Counted from the stretch's first letter, positions 40,059 through 49,488 are shown. The stretch: DNA of 62,545 nt from Actinotalea ferrariae (GCF_019733465.1 NZ_JACVQL010000050.1:1-62545); one strand, 5' to 3'. Made by a program: numbers and translations. Notes: a model not told the origin generated them from the sequence alone.

Positions 40059-40517
40059 TCAGTCGTCGGCGCAGACCCGGACCACGGGCGCGCCGTCCTC
40101 GATCTCGACCTCGAGGTCCACCTGGTCGACCGCCTTGCTGAACTCGACCTCGACCTCGGTCGGCTCCTCGGTCGACACCTCGTACGCCCACCCCGCGAAC
40201 GGCTGGACCGCGCCGAGCGTCAGGGCCCCTTCGGACGCGGTCACCGTGACCGTGCCGGCCTCGGCGACCGTGTAGACGCCGTCCTCGCTCGCGGGCACGT
40301 CGACGCACGCTCCGGGCGCGGGGCTCGCGCCGCCGCCCGCGACGGCGGACGCGGACGGGCTCGCCTGCGCGTCGTCGCTGCCGTCCGGCAGCGGGGTCGG
40401 CTGGTCGTCGTCGTCGACGGTGGGCGCGATGCCGTCGCCGAGCTCGACCTCCTCGGGCGCGGTGGTGCAGCCCGTGAGGAGGATCAGCCCCGTGATCAGG
40501 GCCGCCAGAGTGCGCAT
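40059..40517 (-). CDS. Small lipoprotein of unknown function
   Basis: 152 residues from ATG 40517. Lipoprotein signal with lipobox LTGC (Cys 17). An Asp/Pro/Ser-rich spacer (about 20-65) leads to a beta-rich domain with ACVDVPASEDGVYTVAEAGTV and a final VRVCADD; the two Cys could form a disulfide. Family not recognised. It is exposed outside the membrane. It starts 76 bp from the zinc-ribbon gene on the same strand and may share a transcript with it. Confidence 0.78.
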   Translation of the reverse strand: MRTLAALITGLILLTGCTTAPEEVELGDGIAPTVDDDDQPTPLPDGSDDAQASPSASAVAGGGASPAPGACVDVPASEDGVYTVAEAGTVTVTASEGALTLGAVQPFAGWAYEVSTEEPTEVEVEFSKAVDQVDLEVEIEDGAPVVRVCADD

Positions 40518-40593
40518 GGTCTGAGCGAACCACGCGCGCGTGCCCCGAGCATCCGGACCCGAGGCGCTGCGGCAGCGCTCGCGCGCTGAGGCG

Positions 40594-41079
40594 TCAGCGC
40601 GTCAGGCCGTTGCGCCGCGCCCACTCCTCGGAGTCCTCGACCGGGACGGCGTCGGCGGGCGGGGCGTAGGACGGCGACGCCCAGGCCGACGGCGCCGGTG
40701 CGGCGAACCCGTCGGCGGGCGGCGGGGGCGGGGGCGGCAGGTAGCCGGACGGAGCGGGCGGCAGGTACGACGTCGCGGGCGGCGGCGGCACCGGCGGCAG
40801 CCCGTCGGCGGGCAGCGGGGCGACCGGCTGGATGCGGCGGTACTGGTCACCCGCCGGGCCGAGGACGGCGAGCGCCCACATCGACCGGCACCGCGTGCAG
40901 CGCACGTGCTCCGGCTGCACGCCGAGCGGGATGATCGGGATCCAGAAGATGTGGAACCAGCGGCGCCCGCGGCGCACCTCGCCCTCGACCATGCCCTGGC
41001 AGTGCGGGCACGCGAAGCCCAGCGTCGCCAGCACGCGGTGCAGCACGTACGTCCCGAAGATGATCACGCCGGCCCCCAC
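40594..41079 (-). CDS. Zinc-ribbon membrane-associated protein with Pro-rich tail
   Basis: 161 residues from GTG 41079. One short hydrophobic stretch (GVIIFGTYVLHRVLATLGF), then a zinc-ribbon with CPHC and CTRC pairs enclosing RRWFHIFWIPIIPLG, the zinc-ribbon/hydrophobic hairpin layout common in actinobacteria. The C-terminal 80 residues are Pro/Ala/Tyr-rich and disordered (PPPPPPADGF). Probably a membrane-associated scaffold. Function unknown. Confidence 0.8.
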   Translation of the reverse strand: MGAGVIIFGTYVLHRVLATLGFACPHCQGMVEGEVRRGRRWFHIFWIPIIPLGVQPEHVRCTRCRSMWALAVLGPAGDQYRRIQPVAPLPADGLPPVPPPPATSYLPPAPSGYLPPPPPPPADGFAAPAPSAWASPSYAPPADAVPVEDSEEWARRNGLTR

Positions 41080-41175
41080 ATCCGCCGCACCGTGCGGCCG
41101 CGCCGAACCTAGCGCCCGGCGCGGCGCCGTGGGGCCCGTCCACAGCCTTCGACCCGGACGAGTGACGTCCGGCCG

Positions 41176-43257
41176 CTACGCCGGGACGAGGATCCGCTGG
41201 AGCAGGTGCGCGGGGATGGCGTCGTAGTGGTCGTGCTCTGCGGTGAACGTGCCCCGGCCGCCGGTGAGCGACCGCAGGTCGAGCACGTACCGCGTGAGCT
41301 CCCCCTCGGGGACCATCGCCTCGATCTCGTGCCGGCCGTCCGGCAGCGCGGTCGTGCCGACGATGCGGCCGCGGCGCGAGGACAGGTCGCCGAGCACGTC
41401 GCCCTGCAGGGCGCCGGGCACGACGACGCGCACGCGCTGCACGGGCTCGAGCACCACGGTCCCCGCCTTCGCGAGCGCCTCGCGCAGGCCGTGCGCCGCG
41501 GCCGTGCGGAACGCCATGTCGGACGAGTCGACCGAGTGGTACTTGCCGTCGTAGCACTCGACGCGCACGTCGACGACGGGGAACCCGTGCGGGCCGCCCG
41601 CGGCCATCGCCTCGGTGACGCCGCGCTCGACGGCCGGGATGTAGTTGCGCGGGATCGCCCCGCCGACCACCGAGTCGACGAACGACGTGCCCTCGCCCGG
41701 CCCTGCGGGGCTCACCCGCAGCTGCACGACGGCGAACTGCCCGTGCCCGCCCGACTGCTTCTTCAGCTTCCCCTCCGCCTCGGCGGGCGCCGCGATCGTC
41801 TCCCGGTACGCGATCCGCACCGGCTCGGTCGTGACGTTGACGCCGAACTTGCGCGCGAGCCGCTCGAGCGCGACGGCGAGGTGCGTGTCACCCGCTCCGC
41901 GGAGCACGGTCTGCGCGCCGCTCCGGTCGATCGCGAGCGTCGGGTCCTCGCCGACGAGCCGCTGGAGCGCGGACGAGAGCTTGTCGTCGTCGGCCTGGGT
42001 CACGGGCCGCAGCGCGAGCGCGTACGGCGTGGACCGCGGCGGCGGGCCTGCGACCCGCGCGGGGGTGCCGCGGCGCGAGAGCGTCGAGCCGGTCGGGCTG
42101 CCGGCGAGCTTCGCCACCGCGCCGATGTCCCCGGCGACGACGGACGCCGTCGGCTCGTGCTCCTTGCCGCGCAGGAAGAACAGCCCGTGCAGGCGCTCCT
42201 CGGCGCCGGTCGTCCCGTTGACCAGCCGCTCCTCGGCACGCACCGTGCCGGTGATCACCTTGAACACGGACACCTGGCCCACGAACGGGTCGGCGACCGT
42301 GCGGAACACGTGCATCAGCGGGTCGGCGCCCGGGTCTGCGACGACGTCGACCCGAGTCCCCCCGCTGGCGCCGGACGCGCCGACGACGACGGGCACCGGC
42401 CGGTCCGCCGGGGACGGCCCGAGCTCGCAGAGGTAGTCCGCGAGCCGGTCGACGCCGACGCCGGTCACGGCCGAGCCGAGCAGGACCGGGAACGCCAGAC
42501 CGTCGCGGACCTCGTGCACGAGGGCCCGCTCGAGCTCGGCCGCCGTCGGCACCTCGCCGGACAGGTAGCGCTCGAGCTGCTCGTCGTCGCCCGAGACGAT
42601 CTCCTCGGCCACCTCGTCGTGCAGCCGGTGCTCCTCCTCCGCGACGTCGTCGGGCAGGGCCTCCGTGTGGTGCCGACCGTCGGCGTCGTACGCGAGGCCC
42701 TCGTCCGAGAGGACGTCGGCCACGCCGCGCAGGCGGTCCTCCTCGCCGAGCGGGAGCTCGAGCGGCACGAGCCCGGCCCCGAACGTCGCGCGCAGCTGGT
42801 CGAGCACCCGGTGGAAGTCCGCGCGCGGCTTGTCCTCCTTCGTGACGAAGACGAGGCGGGGGATCCCCGCCTCGGCGCACTGCTGCCAGACCGTCTCGGT
42901 CCCGACCTCCACCCCGTCGACGGCGCTCACCACCACCACGGCGAGGTCCGCGACGGCGAGCGCGGCGTCGACCCCGCCCGCGAAGTCGGCGTACCCGGGG
43001 CAGTCGAGGAGGTTGACCTTGTACGTCTCGCCGTCGGACGCGGTCCAGGGAAAGGGGGCCACCGCCGGGGACAGGGAGATGTGCCGCCGGTGCTCCTCGG
43101 GCTCGGTGTCGCAGACGGTGGTCCCGTCCTCGACCCGCCCCTGGCGCGGGATCACGCCGGCGCGGTGGAGCAGCGCCTCCGCGAGCGTCGTCTTGCCCAC
43201 ACCGCTGTGGCCGACCAGGGCCACGGTGCGGATCCTCGGCGTCGATGCCTGGTCCAT
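41176..43257 (-). CDS. Elongation factor G-like protein (EF-G2 type)
   Basis: 693 residues from ATG 43257, full EF-G length and domain order (G, II, III, IV, V). The P-loop is GHSGVGKTT (16-24). Switch II reads DCPGYADF (85-92), with Tyr89 where EF-G has the catalytic His. The guanine-specificity motif is VTKED (138-142) in place of NKxD. Such changes are usual in the EF-G2 group; mycobacterial EF-G2 is reported to lack ribosome-stimulated GTPase activity, as I recall. Its role may be in stress or ribosome handling rather than canonical translocation. Single gene. A short stem at 41154-41172 may end the transcript. Confidence 0.92.
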   Translation of the reverse strand: MDQASTPRIRTVALVGHSGVGKTTLAEALLHRAGVIPRQGRVEDGTTVCDTEPEEHRRHISLSPAVAPFPWTASDGETYKVNLLDCPGYADFAGGVDAALAVADLAVVVVSAVDGVEVGTETVWQQCAEAGIPRLVFVTKEDKPRADFHRVLDQLRATFGAGLVPLELPLGEEDRLRGVADVLSDEGLAYDADGRHHTEALPDDVAEEEHRLHDEVAEEIVSGDDEQLERYLSGEVPTAAELERALVHEVRDGLAFPVLLGSAVTGVGVDRLADYLCELGPSPADRPVPVVVGASGASGGTRVDVVADPGADPLMHVFRTVADPFVGQVSVFKVITGTVRAEERLVNGTTGAEERLHGLFFLRGKEHEPTASVVAGDIGAVAKLAGSPTGSTLSRRGTPARVAGPPPRSTPYALALRPVTQADDDKLSSALQRLVGEDPTLAIDRSGAQTVLRGAGDTHLAVALERLARKFGVNVTTEPVRIAYRETIAAPAEAEGKLKKQSGGHGQFAVVQLRVSPAGPGEGTSFVDSVVGGAIPRNYIPAVERGVTEAMAAGGPHGFPVVDVRVECYDGKYHSVDSSDMAFRTAAAHGLREALAKAGTVVLEPVQRVRVVVPGALQGDVLGDLSSRRGRIVGTTALPDGRHEIEAMVPEGELTRYVLDLRSLTGGRGTFTAEHDHYDAIPAHLLQRILVPA

Positions 43258-43464
43258 GACGGTTCCCCCTCGTCGGAGCGGCCCTTGTCAGCAGGCTAGT
43301 CACGGCGTTCCGGGGTGGGAACAGGACCACCGTCCCGGTGACCGCCGGCGCACAACCGGGCCGGTGGCCGCGCTTTCAGTCGAGCGAGCCGCTTCGAGGC
43401 CATCGATCCCGCGCGTACTCCTTCCGCGAGCGCCTGGCCTGCGCCTAAGATGCTGCTGCTGAGG

Positions 43465-43478
43465 TGGGAGCGCTCCCG
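43465..43478. promoter_or_regulatory. CelR-type operator upstream of the cellobiose phosphorylase gene
   Basis: TGGGAGCGCTCCCG, with the perfect 12-bp palindrome GGGAGCGCTCCC (43466-43477), is 27 bp before the start of cbp. It equals the CelR (LacI-family) site known from Thermobifida and Cellulomonas cellulase genes, TGGGAGCGCTCCCA, save the last base. It predicts repression relieved by cellobiose. Confidence 0.85.
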
Positions 43479-43504
43479 CCCGTACGACGAGAGGCGACAT
43501 CGGC

Positions 43505-45976
43505 ATGCGTTACGGGCACTTCGACGACGAGACCCGCGAGTACGTCATCACCACGCCGCACACCCCGTACCCCTGGATCAACTACCTGGGCTCCCAGGAG
43601 TTCTTCTCGCTCATCTCGCACCAGGCAGGCGGGTACTCGTTCTACCGCGACGCCAAGATGCGCCGCCTCACGCGCTACCGCTACAACACGACCCCGTCCG
43701 AGGCGGGCGGCCGCTGGTTCTACGTGAACGACGGCGGCGACGTGTGGTCGCCGTCGTGGCTCCCGGTCAAGGCGGACCTCGACCACTTCGAGACGCGCCA
43801 CGGCCTCGGCTACACCTCGATCAGCGGCGCCCGGAACGGGCTGCGCGTGGACACGCTGTTCTTCGTCCCGGTGGACGAGAACGCCGAGGTCCAGCGCGTC
43901 ACGGTGACGAACACGTCCGACGTCGTCAAGCGGGTGACCCTGTTCTCGTACGTCGAGTTCTGCCTGTGGAACGCCCAGGACGACCAGACGAACTACCAGC
44001 GCAACCTCTCGATCGGCGAGGTCGAGGTCGAGCCGGACGCGCCCACCGGCAGCGCCATCTACCACCGCACCGAGTACCGCGAGCGCCGCGACCACTACGC
44101 CGTCTACGGCGTCAACGCGCGCGCGGCGGGCTTCGACACGGACCGCGACACGTTCGTCGGCGCCTGGAACGGGCTCGGCGAGGCGGCCGTCCCGCGCGCC
44201 GGCGAGTCCGCGGGCTCCGTCGCGAGCGGCTGGTACCCGATCGGCTCCCACAGCCTCGTGCTCGAGCTCGAGCCGGGTGAGTCGCGGACGCACACCTTCG
44301 TGCTCGGCTACGTCGAGAACGCGGACGAGGAGAAGTGGGCGGACGCCGCCCACCAGGTCGTGAACAAGCAGCCTGCGCACGCGCTGCTCGAGCGGTTCGC
44401 GACGACCGAGCAGACCGACGCGGCGTTCGAGCGGCTGCAGCAGTACTGGACCGGCCTGCTGTCGACCTACTCGGTGCGCTCGTCCGACGAGAAGCTCGAC
44501 CGGATGGTCAACATCTGGAACCAGTACCAGTGCATGGTCACGTTCAACATGTCCCGCTCGGCGTCGTTCTTCGAGACGGGCATCGGGCGCGGCATGGGCT
44601 TCCGTGACTCGAACCAGGACCTGCTCGGCTTCGTGCACCTGATCCCCGAGCGGGCGCGCGAGCGGATCCTCGACATCGCGGCGACGCAGCTGCCGGACGG
44701 CTCCGCCTACCACCAGTACCAGCCGCTGACGAAGCGCGGGAACGACGACATCGGCTCGGGCTTCAACGACGACCCGCTGTGGCTCGTCGCGGGCGTCGCG
44801 GCCTACGTCAAGGAGACGGGCGACGTCGCGATCCTCGACGAGCCCGTGCCCTTCGACAACGAGCCGGGCTCCGAGGTGCCGCTCTTCGAGCACCTCACGC
44901 GCTCGTTCCAGTTCACGGTCGAGCACCGCGGGCCGCACGGCCTGCCCCTCATCGGCCGCGCCGACTGGAACGACTGCCTCAACCTCAACTGCTTCTCGAC
45001 GACGCCGGGTGAGTCCTTCCAGACGACGGAGAACCAGGCCGGCGGCGTCGCGGAGTCGGTCTTCATCGCGGCCCAGTTCGTGCTCTACGGCGCGGAGTAC
45101 GCCGAGCTCGCGGAGCGTCGTGGCCTGCCCGACGTCGCCGCGAAGGCGCGCGAGGCCGTCGCCGAGATGCGCGAGGCGGTGCTCGAGCACGGCTGGGACG
45201 GCCGCTGGTTCCTGCGCGCGTACGACTACTACGGCAACAAGATCGGCACGGACGAGGACACCGAGGGCAAGATCTGGATCGAGCCGCAGGGCTTCGCCGT
45301 CATGGCAGGCATCGGCGTGACCCCCGACGGGGCGCGGGACGCGTCGTCGCCCGCGGTCCAGGCGCTCGACGCCGTCAACGAGATGCTGGCGACCGACCAC
45401 GGGATGGTGCTGCAGCACCCGGCGTACACGACCTACCGCGTCGAGATGGGTGAGGTCTCGACCTACCCGCCTGGGTACAAGGAGAACGGTGGCATCTTCT
45501 GCCACAACAACCCGTGGGTCATCATCGGCGAGACCGTGCTGGGCCGCGGCGAGCGTGCGTTCGACCTGTACCGGCGCATCACGCCCGCCTACCGCGAGGA
45601 CATCAGCGAGGTGCACCGGCTCGAGCCGTACGTGTACGCGCAGATGATCGCGGGCAAGGAGGCCGTGCGGCACGGCGAGGCGAAGAACTCGTGGCTCACG
45701 GGCACGGCCGCGTGGAACTTCGTCACGGTCAGCCAGTACCTGCTGGGCGTGCGGACCGACTACGACGGCCTCGTCGTCGACCCGCAGATCGGGCCCGACG
45801 TGCCGGAGTTCACCGTCACGCGGGTCGCCCGCGGCGCGACGTACGAGATCACGGTGACGAACTCGGGCGCCGACGGCGCGCGCGCGTCGCTCGAGGTCGA
45901 CGGCGTCGCGATCGAGGGCAACGAGGTGCCGTACGCGCCCGCGGGCAGCACGGTCCGGGTGACCGCGCGCCTCTGA
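43505..45976 (+). CDS. cbp: Cellobiose phosphorylase (GH94)
   Basis: 823 residues from ATG 43505, the length of the characterised Cellulomonas enzymes. The start [18 protein letters not shown] and [16 protein letters not shown] are nearly the same as the known proteins from memory. [10 protein letters not shown] places Asp490 at the catalytic acid position described for C. gilvus [23 protein letters not shown] and [18 protein letters not shown] are other GH94 hallmarks. It splits cellobiose with phosphate into glucose-1-phosphate and glucose in the cytosol, saving ATP in cellulose use. It is a single gene behind a CelR-type operator. The sugar importer is outside the window. Confidence 0.97.
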   Translation: MRYGHFDDETREYVITTPHTPYPWINYLGSQEFFSLISHQAGGYSFYRDAKMRRLTRYRYNTTPSEAGGRWFYVNDGGDVWSPSWLPVKADLDHFETRHGLGYTSISGARNGLRVDTLFFVPVDENAEVQRVTVTNTSDVVKRVTLFSYVEFCLWNAQDDQTNYQRNLSIGEVEVEPDAPTGSAIYHRTEYRERRDHYAVYGVNARAAGFDTDRDTFVGAWNGLGEAAVPRAGESAGSVASGWYPIGSHSLVLELEPGESRTHTFVLGYVENADEEKWADAAHQVVNKQPAHALLERFATTEQTDAAFERLQQYWTGLLSTYSVRSSDEKLDRMVNIWNQYQCMVTFNMSRSASFFETGIGRGMGFRDSNQDLLGFVHLIPERARERILDIAATQLPDGSAYHQYQPLTKRGNDDIGSGFNDDPLWLVAGVAAYVKETGDVAILDEPVPFDNEPGSEVPLFEHLTRSFQFTVEHRGPHGLPLIGRADWNDCLNLNCFSTTPGESFQTTENQAGGVAESVFIAAQFVLYGAEYAELAERRGLPDVAAKAREAVAEMREAVLEHGWDGRWFLRAYDYYGNKIGTDEDTEGKIWIEPQGFAVMAGIGVTPDGARDASSPAVQALDAVNEMLATDHGMVLQHPAYTTYRVEMGEVSTYPPGYKENGGIFCHNNPWVIIGETVLGRGERAFDLYRRITPAYREDISEVHRLEPYVYAQMIAGKEAVRHGEAKNSWLTGTAAWNFVTVSQYLLGVRTDYDGLVVDPQIGPDVPEFTVTRVARGATYEITVTNSGADGARASLEVDGVAIEGNEVPYAPAGSTVRVTARL

Positions 45977-45986
45977 GTGACCGACC

Positions 45987-46015
45987 GCCGCCTGGCTCCT
46001 CGGGGGTCAGGCGGC
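45987..46015. terminator. Hairpin between convergent cbp and hydrolase genes
   Basis: GCCGCCTG (45987-45994) and CAGGCGGC (46008-46015) pair around a 13-nt loop, 11 bp after cbp. The second arm includes the stop codon of the convergent hydrolase gene (46007-46009). It is a moderate terminator, mainly for cbp. Confidence 0.6.
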
Positions 46016-46951
46016 GAGGTGCCGCCGGACGAACGCCCGGATCGTCGCCGCCACCTCGGCGTCCTCGGGCGTGCCGCCGCCGAACCCGGCGTGCGGCATG
46101 GCCTCGAACACGTGGAGCTCGGCCGGCACCCCCGCGGCGAGCAGCCGGCGGTGCATCCGCACGGTGCTCGACAGGAACAGGTCCCGCGTCCCCGACTGGA
46201 GCAGGGTGGGCGGGAAGCCGGTGAGATCGGCGAAGAGGGGCGAGACGAGCGGGTGCGCCAGGTCGGTGCCCTGCGCGTAGAGCTCGTTGATCGGCCGCAG
46301 GCTCTCGAGCACGTTGTCGACGCCGTCGAGCGTGCGGAAGGTGTCGCCCGACTCCGTGAGGTCGACCTCGGGGGTCTCCAGCACGAGCGCCGCCGGCATG
46401 GGCATGCCCTCCTCCCGCGCGCGGACCAGCAGCGCCGCCGCGAGGTTGCCGCCCGCCGAGAGCCCGCTGACGACGACGCGTCCCGGCGCGCGGGTCTCGA
46501 GCAGCGCGCGGTAGACGGCGAGCGCGTCGTCGAGACCTGCGGGGAACGGGTGGCTCGGCGGCATCCGGTAGTCGGGGCACCACGCGGTGAGGCCGGTCTC
46601 CCCGGCGACCTCGGCCGCCGTCGCGCCGACGAGGTCCCCGCCGCCGAAGACGAGTGCGCCGCCGTGGAGGTGGAGGTTCACCGGCGCCGATCCGTCCTCC
46701 GGCACGCCGGCCTCGGCGACGTAGGTGGCGACGCCCGCGACCGTGCGGACCTCGACGCCGTCGGGCACGCCGGGCTGCGGGGCGCGCTCCCGGATCTCCG
46801 CGTCCCTGCGGTCCGCGAGGCGCTGCCAGGCGGCGACGTCGTCGGGTGCGGGGTAGTCGAGGGAGGGCTCGCGCGTCGCGAGGAAGGCGCGCGCGCCGGG
46901 GCTGAGGTGGTCGGGTGTCGCGGGGCCGGCGGGTCGGATGTCGTCGGGCAC
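46007..46951 (-). CDS. Alpha/beta hydrolase of the hormone-sensitive lipase family
   Basis: 314 residues from GTG 46951. HSL-family marks: HLHGGALVFGGG (oxyanion HGG), GLSAGG (nucleophile Ser), GTRDLF (Asp) and MPHAGF (His), in the right order for an esterase triad. No signal peptide. It is 8 bp downstream of the GntR gene on the same strand, so both are one operon facing the sialic-acid genes. The context suggests removal of O-acetyl groups from sialic acids before the lyase step; this is inference, as HSL esterases act on many small esters. Confidence 0.88.
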   Translation of the reverse strand: MPDDIRPAGPATPDHLSPGARAFLATREPSLDYPAPDDVAAWQRLADRRDAEIRERAPQPGVPDGVEVRTVAGVATYVAEAGVPEDGSAPVNLHLHGGALVFGGGDLVGATAAEVAGETGLTAWCPDYRMPPSHPFPAGLDDALAVYRALLETRAPGRVVVSGLSAGGNLAAALLVRAREEGMPMPAALVLETPEVDLTESGDTFRTLDGVDNVLESLRPINELYAQGTDLAHPLVSPLFADLTGFPPTLLQSGTRDLFLSSTVRMHRRLLAAGVPAELHVFEAMPHAGFGGGTPEDAEVAATIRAFVRRHLAA

Positions 46952-46958
46952 GCGCGCC

Positions 46959-47672
46959 TCAGCGCGCCTTGCCGAGCGCGCGCTGGAGCGGCTCGTAGTG
47001 CTCGATCACGGCGCAGCGGTAACCGACGACGTCGCCCGTCACGGCTGCGGTGAGCATGTCGCCGTGGGCCTTGGACGTCTGACGCAGGTCCTCGGGGAGC
47101 GCGAGCCCGAGCCGCGGCAGCACCGCGGTGTGGATGTCCCAGAACGCGCCGACGAGCTGGCCGGCGAGCTGGTTGTCGATGGTCGCCAGGAGCGCGGTGT
47201 GGAAGGCGCGGTCGGCCTCGAGGAAGGCCTCGCCCCGCGCCGCGCGGTCGAGCATCTCGGCGACGAGGGCGTCGAGCTCGGGGTGCTCCGTGCCCGCGAC
47301 CGCGCCGACGACCTTCTCCGCCATCGCGAGGTCGAGGGCCATGCGCACCTCGACGACCTCGCGGAGTGCCTTGAGGTTGTCGCCGGGGGAGAGCACGCCG
47401 CGGAACACGAGGGCCTGGACCATCGGGTCGAGCGACATGCGACCGACGAAGGTGCCGTGCCCGTGGCGCACCTCGACGATGTCGAGCGTCGAAAGCGTGC
47501 GCACGGCCTCGCGGACGGAGGAGCGCGACACGTCGAGCTCCTCGCACAGCTCGGACTCCGTCGGCAGCGGGTCTCCCGGCCGCAGACCCTGAGCCAGGAT
47601 GAGCTCGCGGATCTGGTCGGCCGTCGTCGCCCGGCGCATGCGCCCGGACCGCGTGGACGCGGTGACTGCCAT
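46959..47672 (-). CDS. GntR/FadR-family regulator, probable repressor of the sialic-acid operon
   Basis: 237 residues from ATG 47672, with Shine-Dalgarno GGGAG 6 bases upstream; an ATG at 47687 is possible. N-terminal winged helix: ADQIRELILAQGLRPGDPLPTESELCEELDVSRSSVREAVRTL is the usual GntR pattern in consecutive pieces, ending with GHGTFVG. The C-terminal FCD domain (about 95-225) contains the metal-ligand type residues EADRAFHTALLATIDN and a late HYEPLQRAL. It is divergent from the binding-protein gene, and the dyad ACATCAGA-CA-TCTGATGT lies at the latter's promoter. It probably senses a sialic-acid pathway intermediate. Confidence 0.9.
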   Translation of the reverse strand: MAVTASTRSGRMRRATTADQIRELILAQGLRPGDPLPTESELCEELDVSRSSVREAVRTLSTLDIVEVRHGHGTFVGRMSLDPMVQALVFRGVLSPGDNLKALREVVEVRMALDLAMAEKVVGAVAGTEHPELDALVAEMLDRAARGEAFLEADRAFHTALLATIDNQLAGQLVGAFWDIHTAVLPRLGLALPEDLRQTSKAHGDMLTAAVTGDVVGYRCAVIEHYEPLQRALGKAR

Positions 47673-47731
47673 GTCGACTCCCGTCATCAAGCTGTGACCT
47701 GCGTCGCATTGTGCCCGACCGGTCGTGTGCC

Positions 47732-47755
47732 TATATTACATCAGACATCTGATGT
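47732..47755 (+). promoter_or_regulatory. Sialic-acid operon promoter -10 and GntR operator
   Basis: TATATT (47732-47737) is a good -10 box. It is followed directly by ACATCAGA-CA-TCTGATGT (47738-47755), a perfect 8-bp inverted repeat with a 2-bp centre. This lies over the transcription start, 20 bp before the start codon of the binding-protein gene. A GntR repressor here would block initiation. Confidence 0.75.
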
Positions 47756-47774
47756 CCGATGAAGTGGAGACCCA

Positions 47775-49391
47775 ATGACGAGCATCTCCCGCCGCGGCGG
47801 ACGGCGCCTCGGCGCCCTCGCAGCCGGCGCGACCGCGTTCGCCCTGATCCTCAGCGCCTGCACCCCCGCGGGCGACGGGGGCACCGACGAGACCGACACC
47901 GACGCCGAGGCCACCGAGGACACGCGCGAGGTGGACCCCGACGCGATCATCGAGGCCGGCATCTCGTACGCGCTGGGCGGCAGCTTCGACCCGATGCTCG
48001 CGTCGGGTGCCGTGACGCAGGCGGCCAACTGGCACACCATGGAGGCCCTGGTCGAGCTCGACCCGGTCACGCGCGAGGTCTACGCGGCGCTCGCCGCCGA
48101 CCTGCCGACCCAGGTCGACGAGGTCACGTACGAGGCGGACCTTCGCGAGGGTGCCGTGTTCCACGACGGCTCGCCGGTCACGAGCGAGGACGTCGTCTTC
48201 AGCTTCGAGCGCGTGATGGACCCCACCACGGGCGGCTTCTTCGCGGGCTTCGTCGAGTTCATCGCGGGCGTCGAGGCCGTCGACGAGGACACGGTCCGGA
48301 TCACGACCGACTACCCGTTCTCGCTGGTCAACGAGCGCCTCTCGGTCGTCAAGATCGTCCCGAAGGCGATCGTCGAGGCGGACCCCGAGGGCTTCGGCGC
48401 GCTGCCGACCGGCACCGGCCCGTACCGGATCACCTCGGCGGTGCCGGACGACTCGCTCGAGTTCGAGCGCTTCGACGGCTACACCGGCCCGCGCCCGGCG
48501 CTCGCGGCCGGCATGAAGTGGAACCTGCTGTCCGACGCCGCCGCGCGCGTGACCGCGATGAGCTCGGGCACCATCCACGCGATGGAGGACGTCCCCTACA
48601 TCGACGTCCCCACCCTGGAGAGCCAGGTCGCGGTCGAGTCGGCGCAGTCGTTCGGCCTGCTCTTCGCGATGTTCAACACGGACAAGGCGCCGTTCGACGA
48701 CCCGCGCGTGCGCCAGGCGTTCTTCTACGCGCTCGACACCGAGAAGATCATCCAGACGGGCCTCCTCGGCAACGCCGCACCGGCGACGTCGTTCCTGCCC
48801 GAGACGCACCCCAACTACAACGAGGCGTCGACCGTCTACGCCTACGACCCCGAGCGGGCCGAAGAGCTCCTCGCCGAGGCCGGCGTCGAGGACCTGTCCA
48901 TCACGCTCATGACGACGGACACGGGCTGGGTCAAGGAGGTCGCCCCGCTCATCAAGGAGTCGCTCGACGCCGTCGGCATCAGCACGACGCTCGACATCGG
49001 CCAGTCCGCCGGGCAGTACACCAAGGTCGACGCCGGCGAGCTCGACGTCATGGTGGCCCCGGGTGACCCGTCGGTGTTCGGCAACGACCCCGACCTGCTC
49101 ATGCGCTGGTGGTTCGGCACGAACGTGTGGTCGGAGAGCCGCTACCGCTGGAGCGACACCGAGGAGTTCACGCAGCTCACGTCGCTGCTGGACGAGGCCG
49201 TCCGCCTCGAGGGCGACGAGCAGCAGGCGCGCTGGAACGAGGCGTTCGACCTCATGAGCGAGGAGGTGCCCCTCTACCCGATTCTGCACCGCCAGCTCCC
49301 CACGGCGTGGGACGACGAGCGCCTGGTCGGGTTCGCACCCGTGGCCATGACGGGCCTGTCCTTCCTGGACGTCGGCGTCGCCGCCGAGTGA
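47775..49391 (+). CDS. Family 5 ABC transporter substrate-binding lipoprotein (probable sialic-acid binder, SatA-like)
   Basis: 538 residues from ATG 47775, with GTGGAGA upstream as Shine-Dalgarno. Lipoprotein signal with lipobox LSAC (Cys 30). The SBP family 5 (peptide/nickel) fold has FDPMLASGAVTQAANWHTMEALVEL, LREGAVFHDGSPVTSEDVVFSFERVM and DDPRVRQAFFYALDTEKIIQ. Family members bind peptides, sugars or metals; the linked nan genes suggest sialic acid, as in the SatABCD system of Haemophilus ducreyi. First gene of the operon. A strong hairpin follows it, probably raising its level relative to the membrane parts. Confidence 0.9.
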   Translation: MTSISRRGGRRLGALAAGATAFALILSACTPAGDGGTDETDTDAEATEDTREVDPDAIIEAGISYALGGSFDPMLASGAVTQAANWHTMEALVELDPVTREVYAALAADLPTQVDEVTYEADLREGAVFHDGSPVTSEDVVFSFERVMDPTTGGFFAGFVEFIAGVEAVDEDTVRITTDYPFSLVNERLSVVKIVPKAIVEADPEGFGALPTGTGPYRITSAVPDDSLEFERFDGYTGPRPALAAGMKWNLLSDAAARVTAMSSGTIHAMEDVPYIDVPTLESQVAVESAQSFGLLFAMFNTDKAPFDDPRVRQAFFYALDTEKIIQTGLLGNAAPATSFLPETHPNYNEASTVYAYDPERAEELLAEAGVEDLSITLMTTDTGWVKEVAPLIKESLDAVGISTTLDIGQSAGQYTKVDAGELDVMVAPGDPSVFGNDPDLLMRWWFGTNVWSESRYRWSDTEEFTQLTSLLDEAVRLEGDEQQARWNEAFDLMSEEVPLYPILHRQLPTAWDDERLVGFAPVAMTGLSFLDVGVAAE

Positions 49392-49398
49392 CAGACCG

Positions 49399-49438
49399 CC
49401 GCCGGCGGGACCCCCCACCCCCTGGGTCCCGCCGGCGG
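49399..49438 (+). terminator. Intercistronic hairpin after the binding-protein gene
   Basis: A perfect 15-bp stem, CCGCCGGCGGGACCC (49399-49413) with GGGTCCCGCCGGCGG (49424-49438) and a 10-nt loop, lies 8 bp after the stop. The next gene starts 50 bp later on the same strand. Such hairpins behind binding-protein genes usually stabilise the first part of the mRNA or partly end transcription. Confidence 0.75.
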
Positions 49439-49488
49439 TACCACGGACGGGCGACGTCGCCCGTCACGACTCAGAGAGCAGGTGCGCG

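Noticed and set aside
43445-45673. Long open frame antisense to cellobiose phosphorylase
   Set aside because: Same cause; the plus strand has a secure enzyme with catalytic residue, operator and ribosome site.
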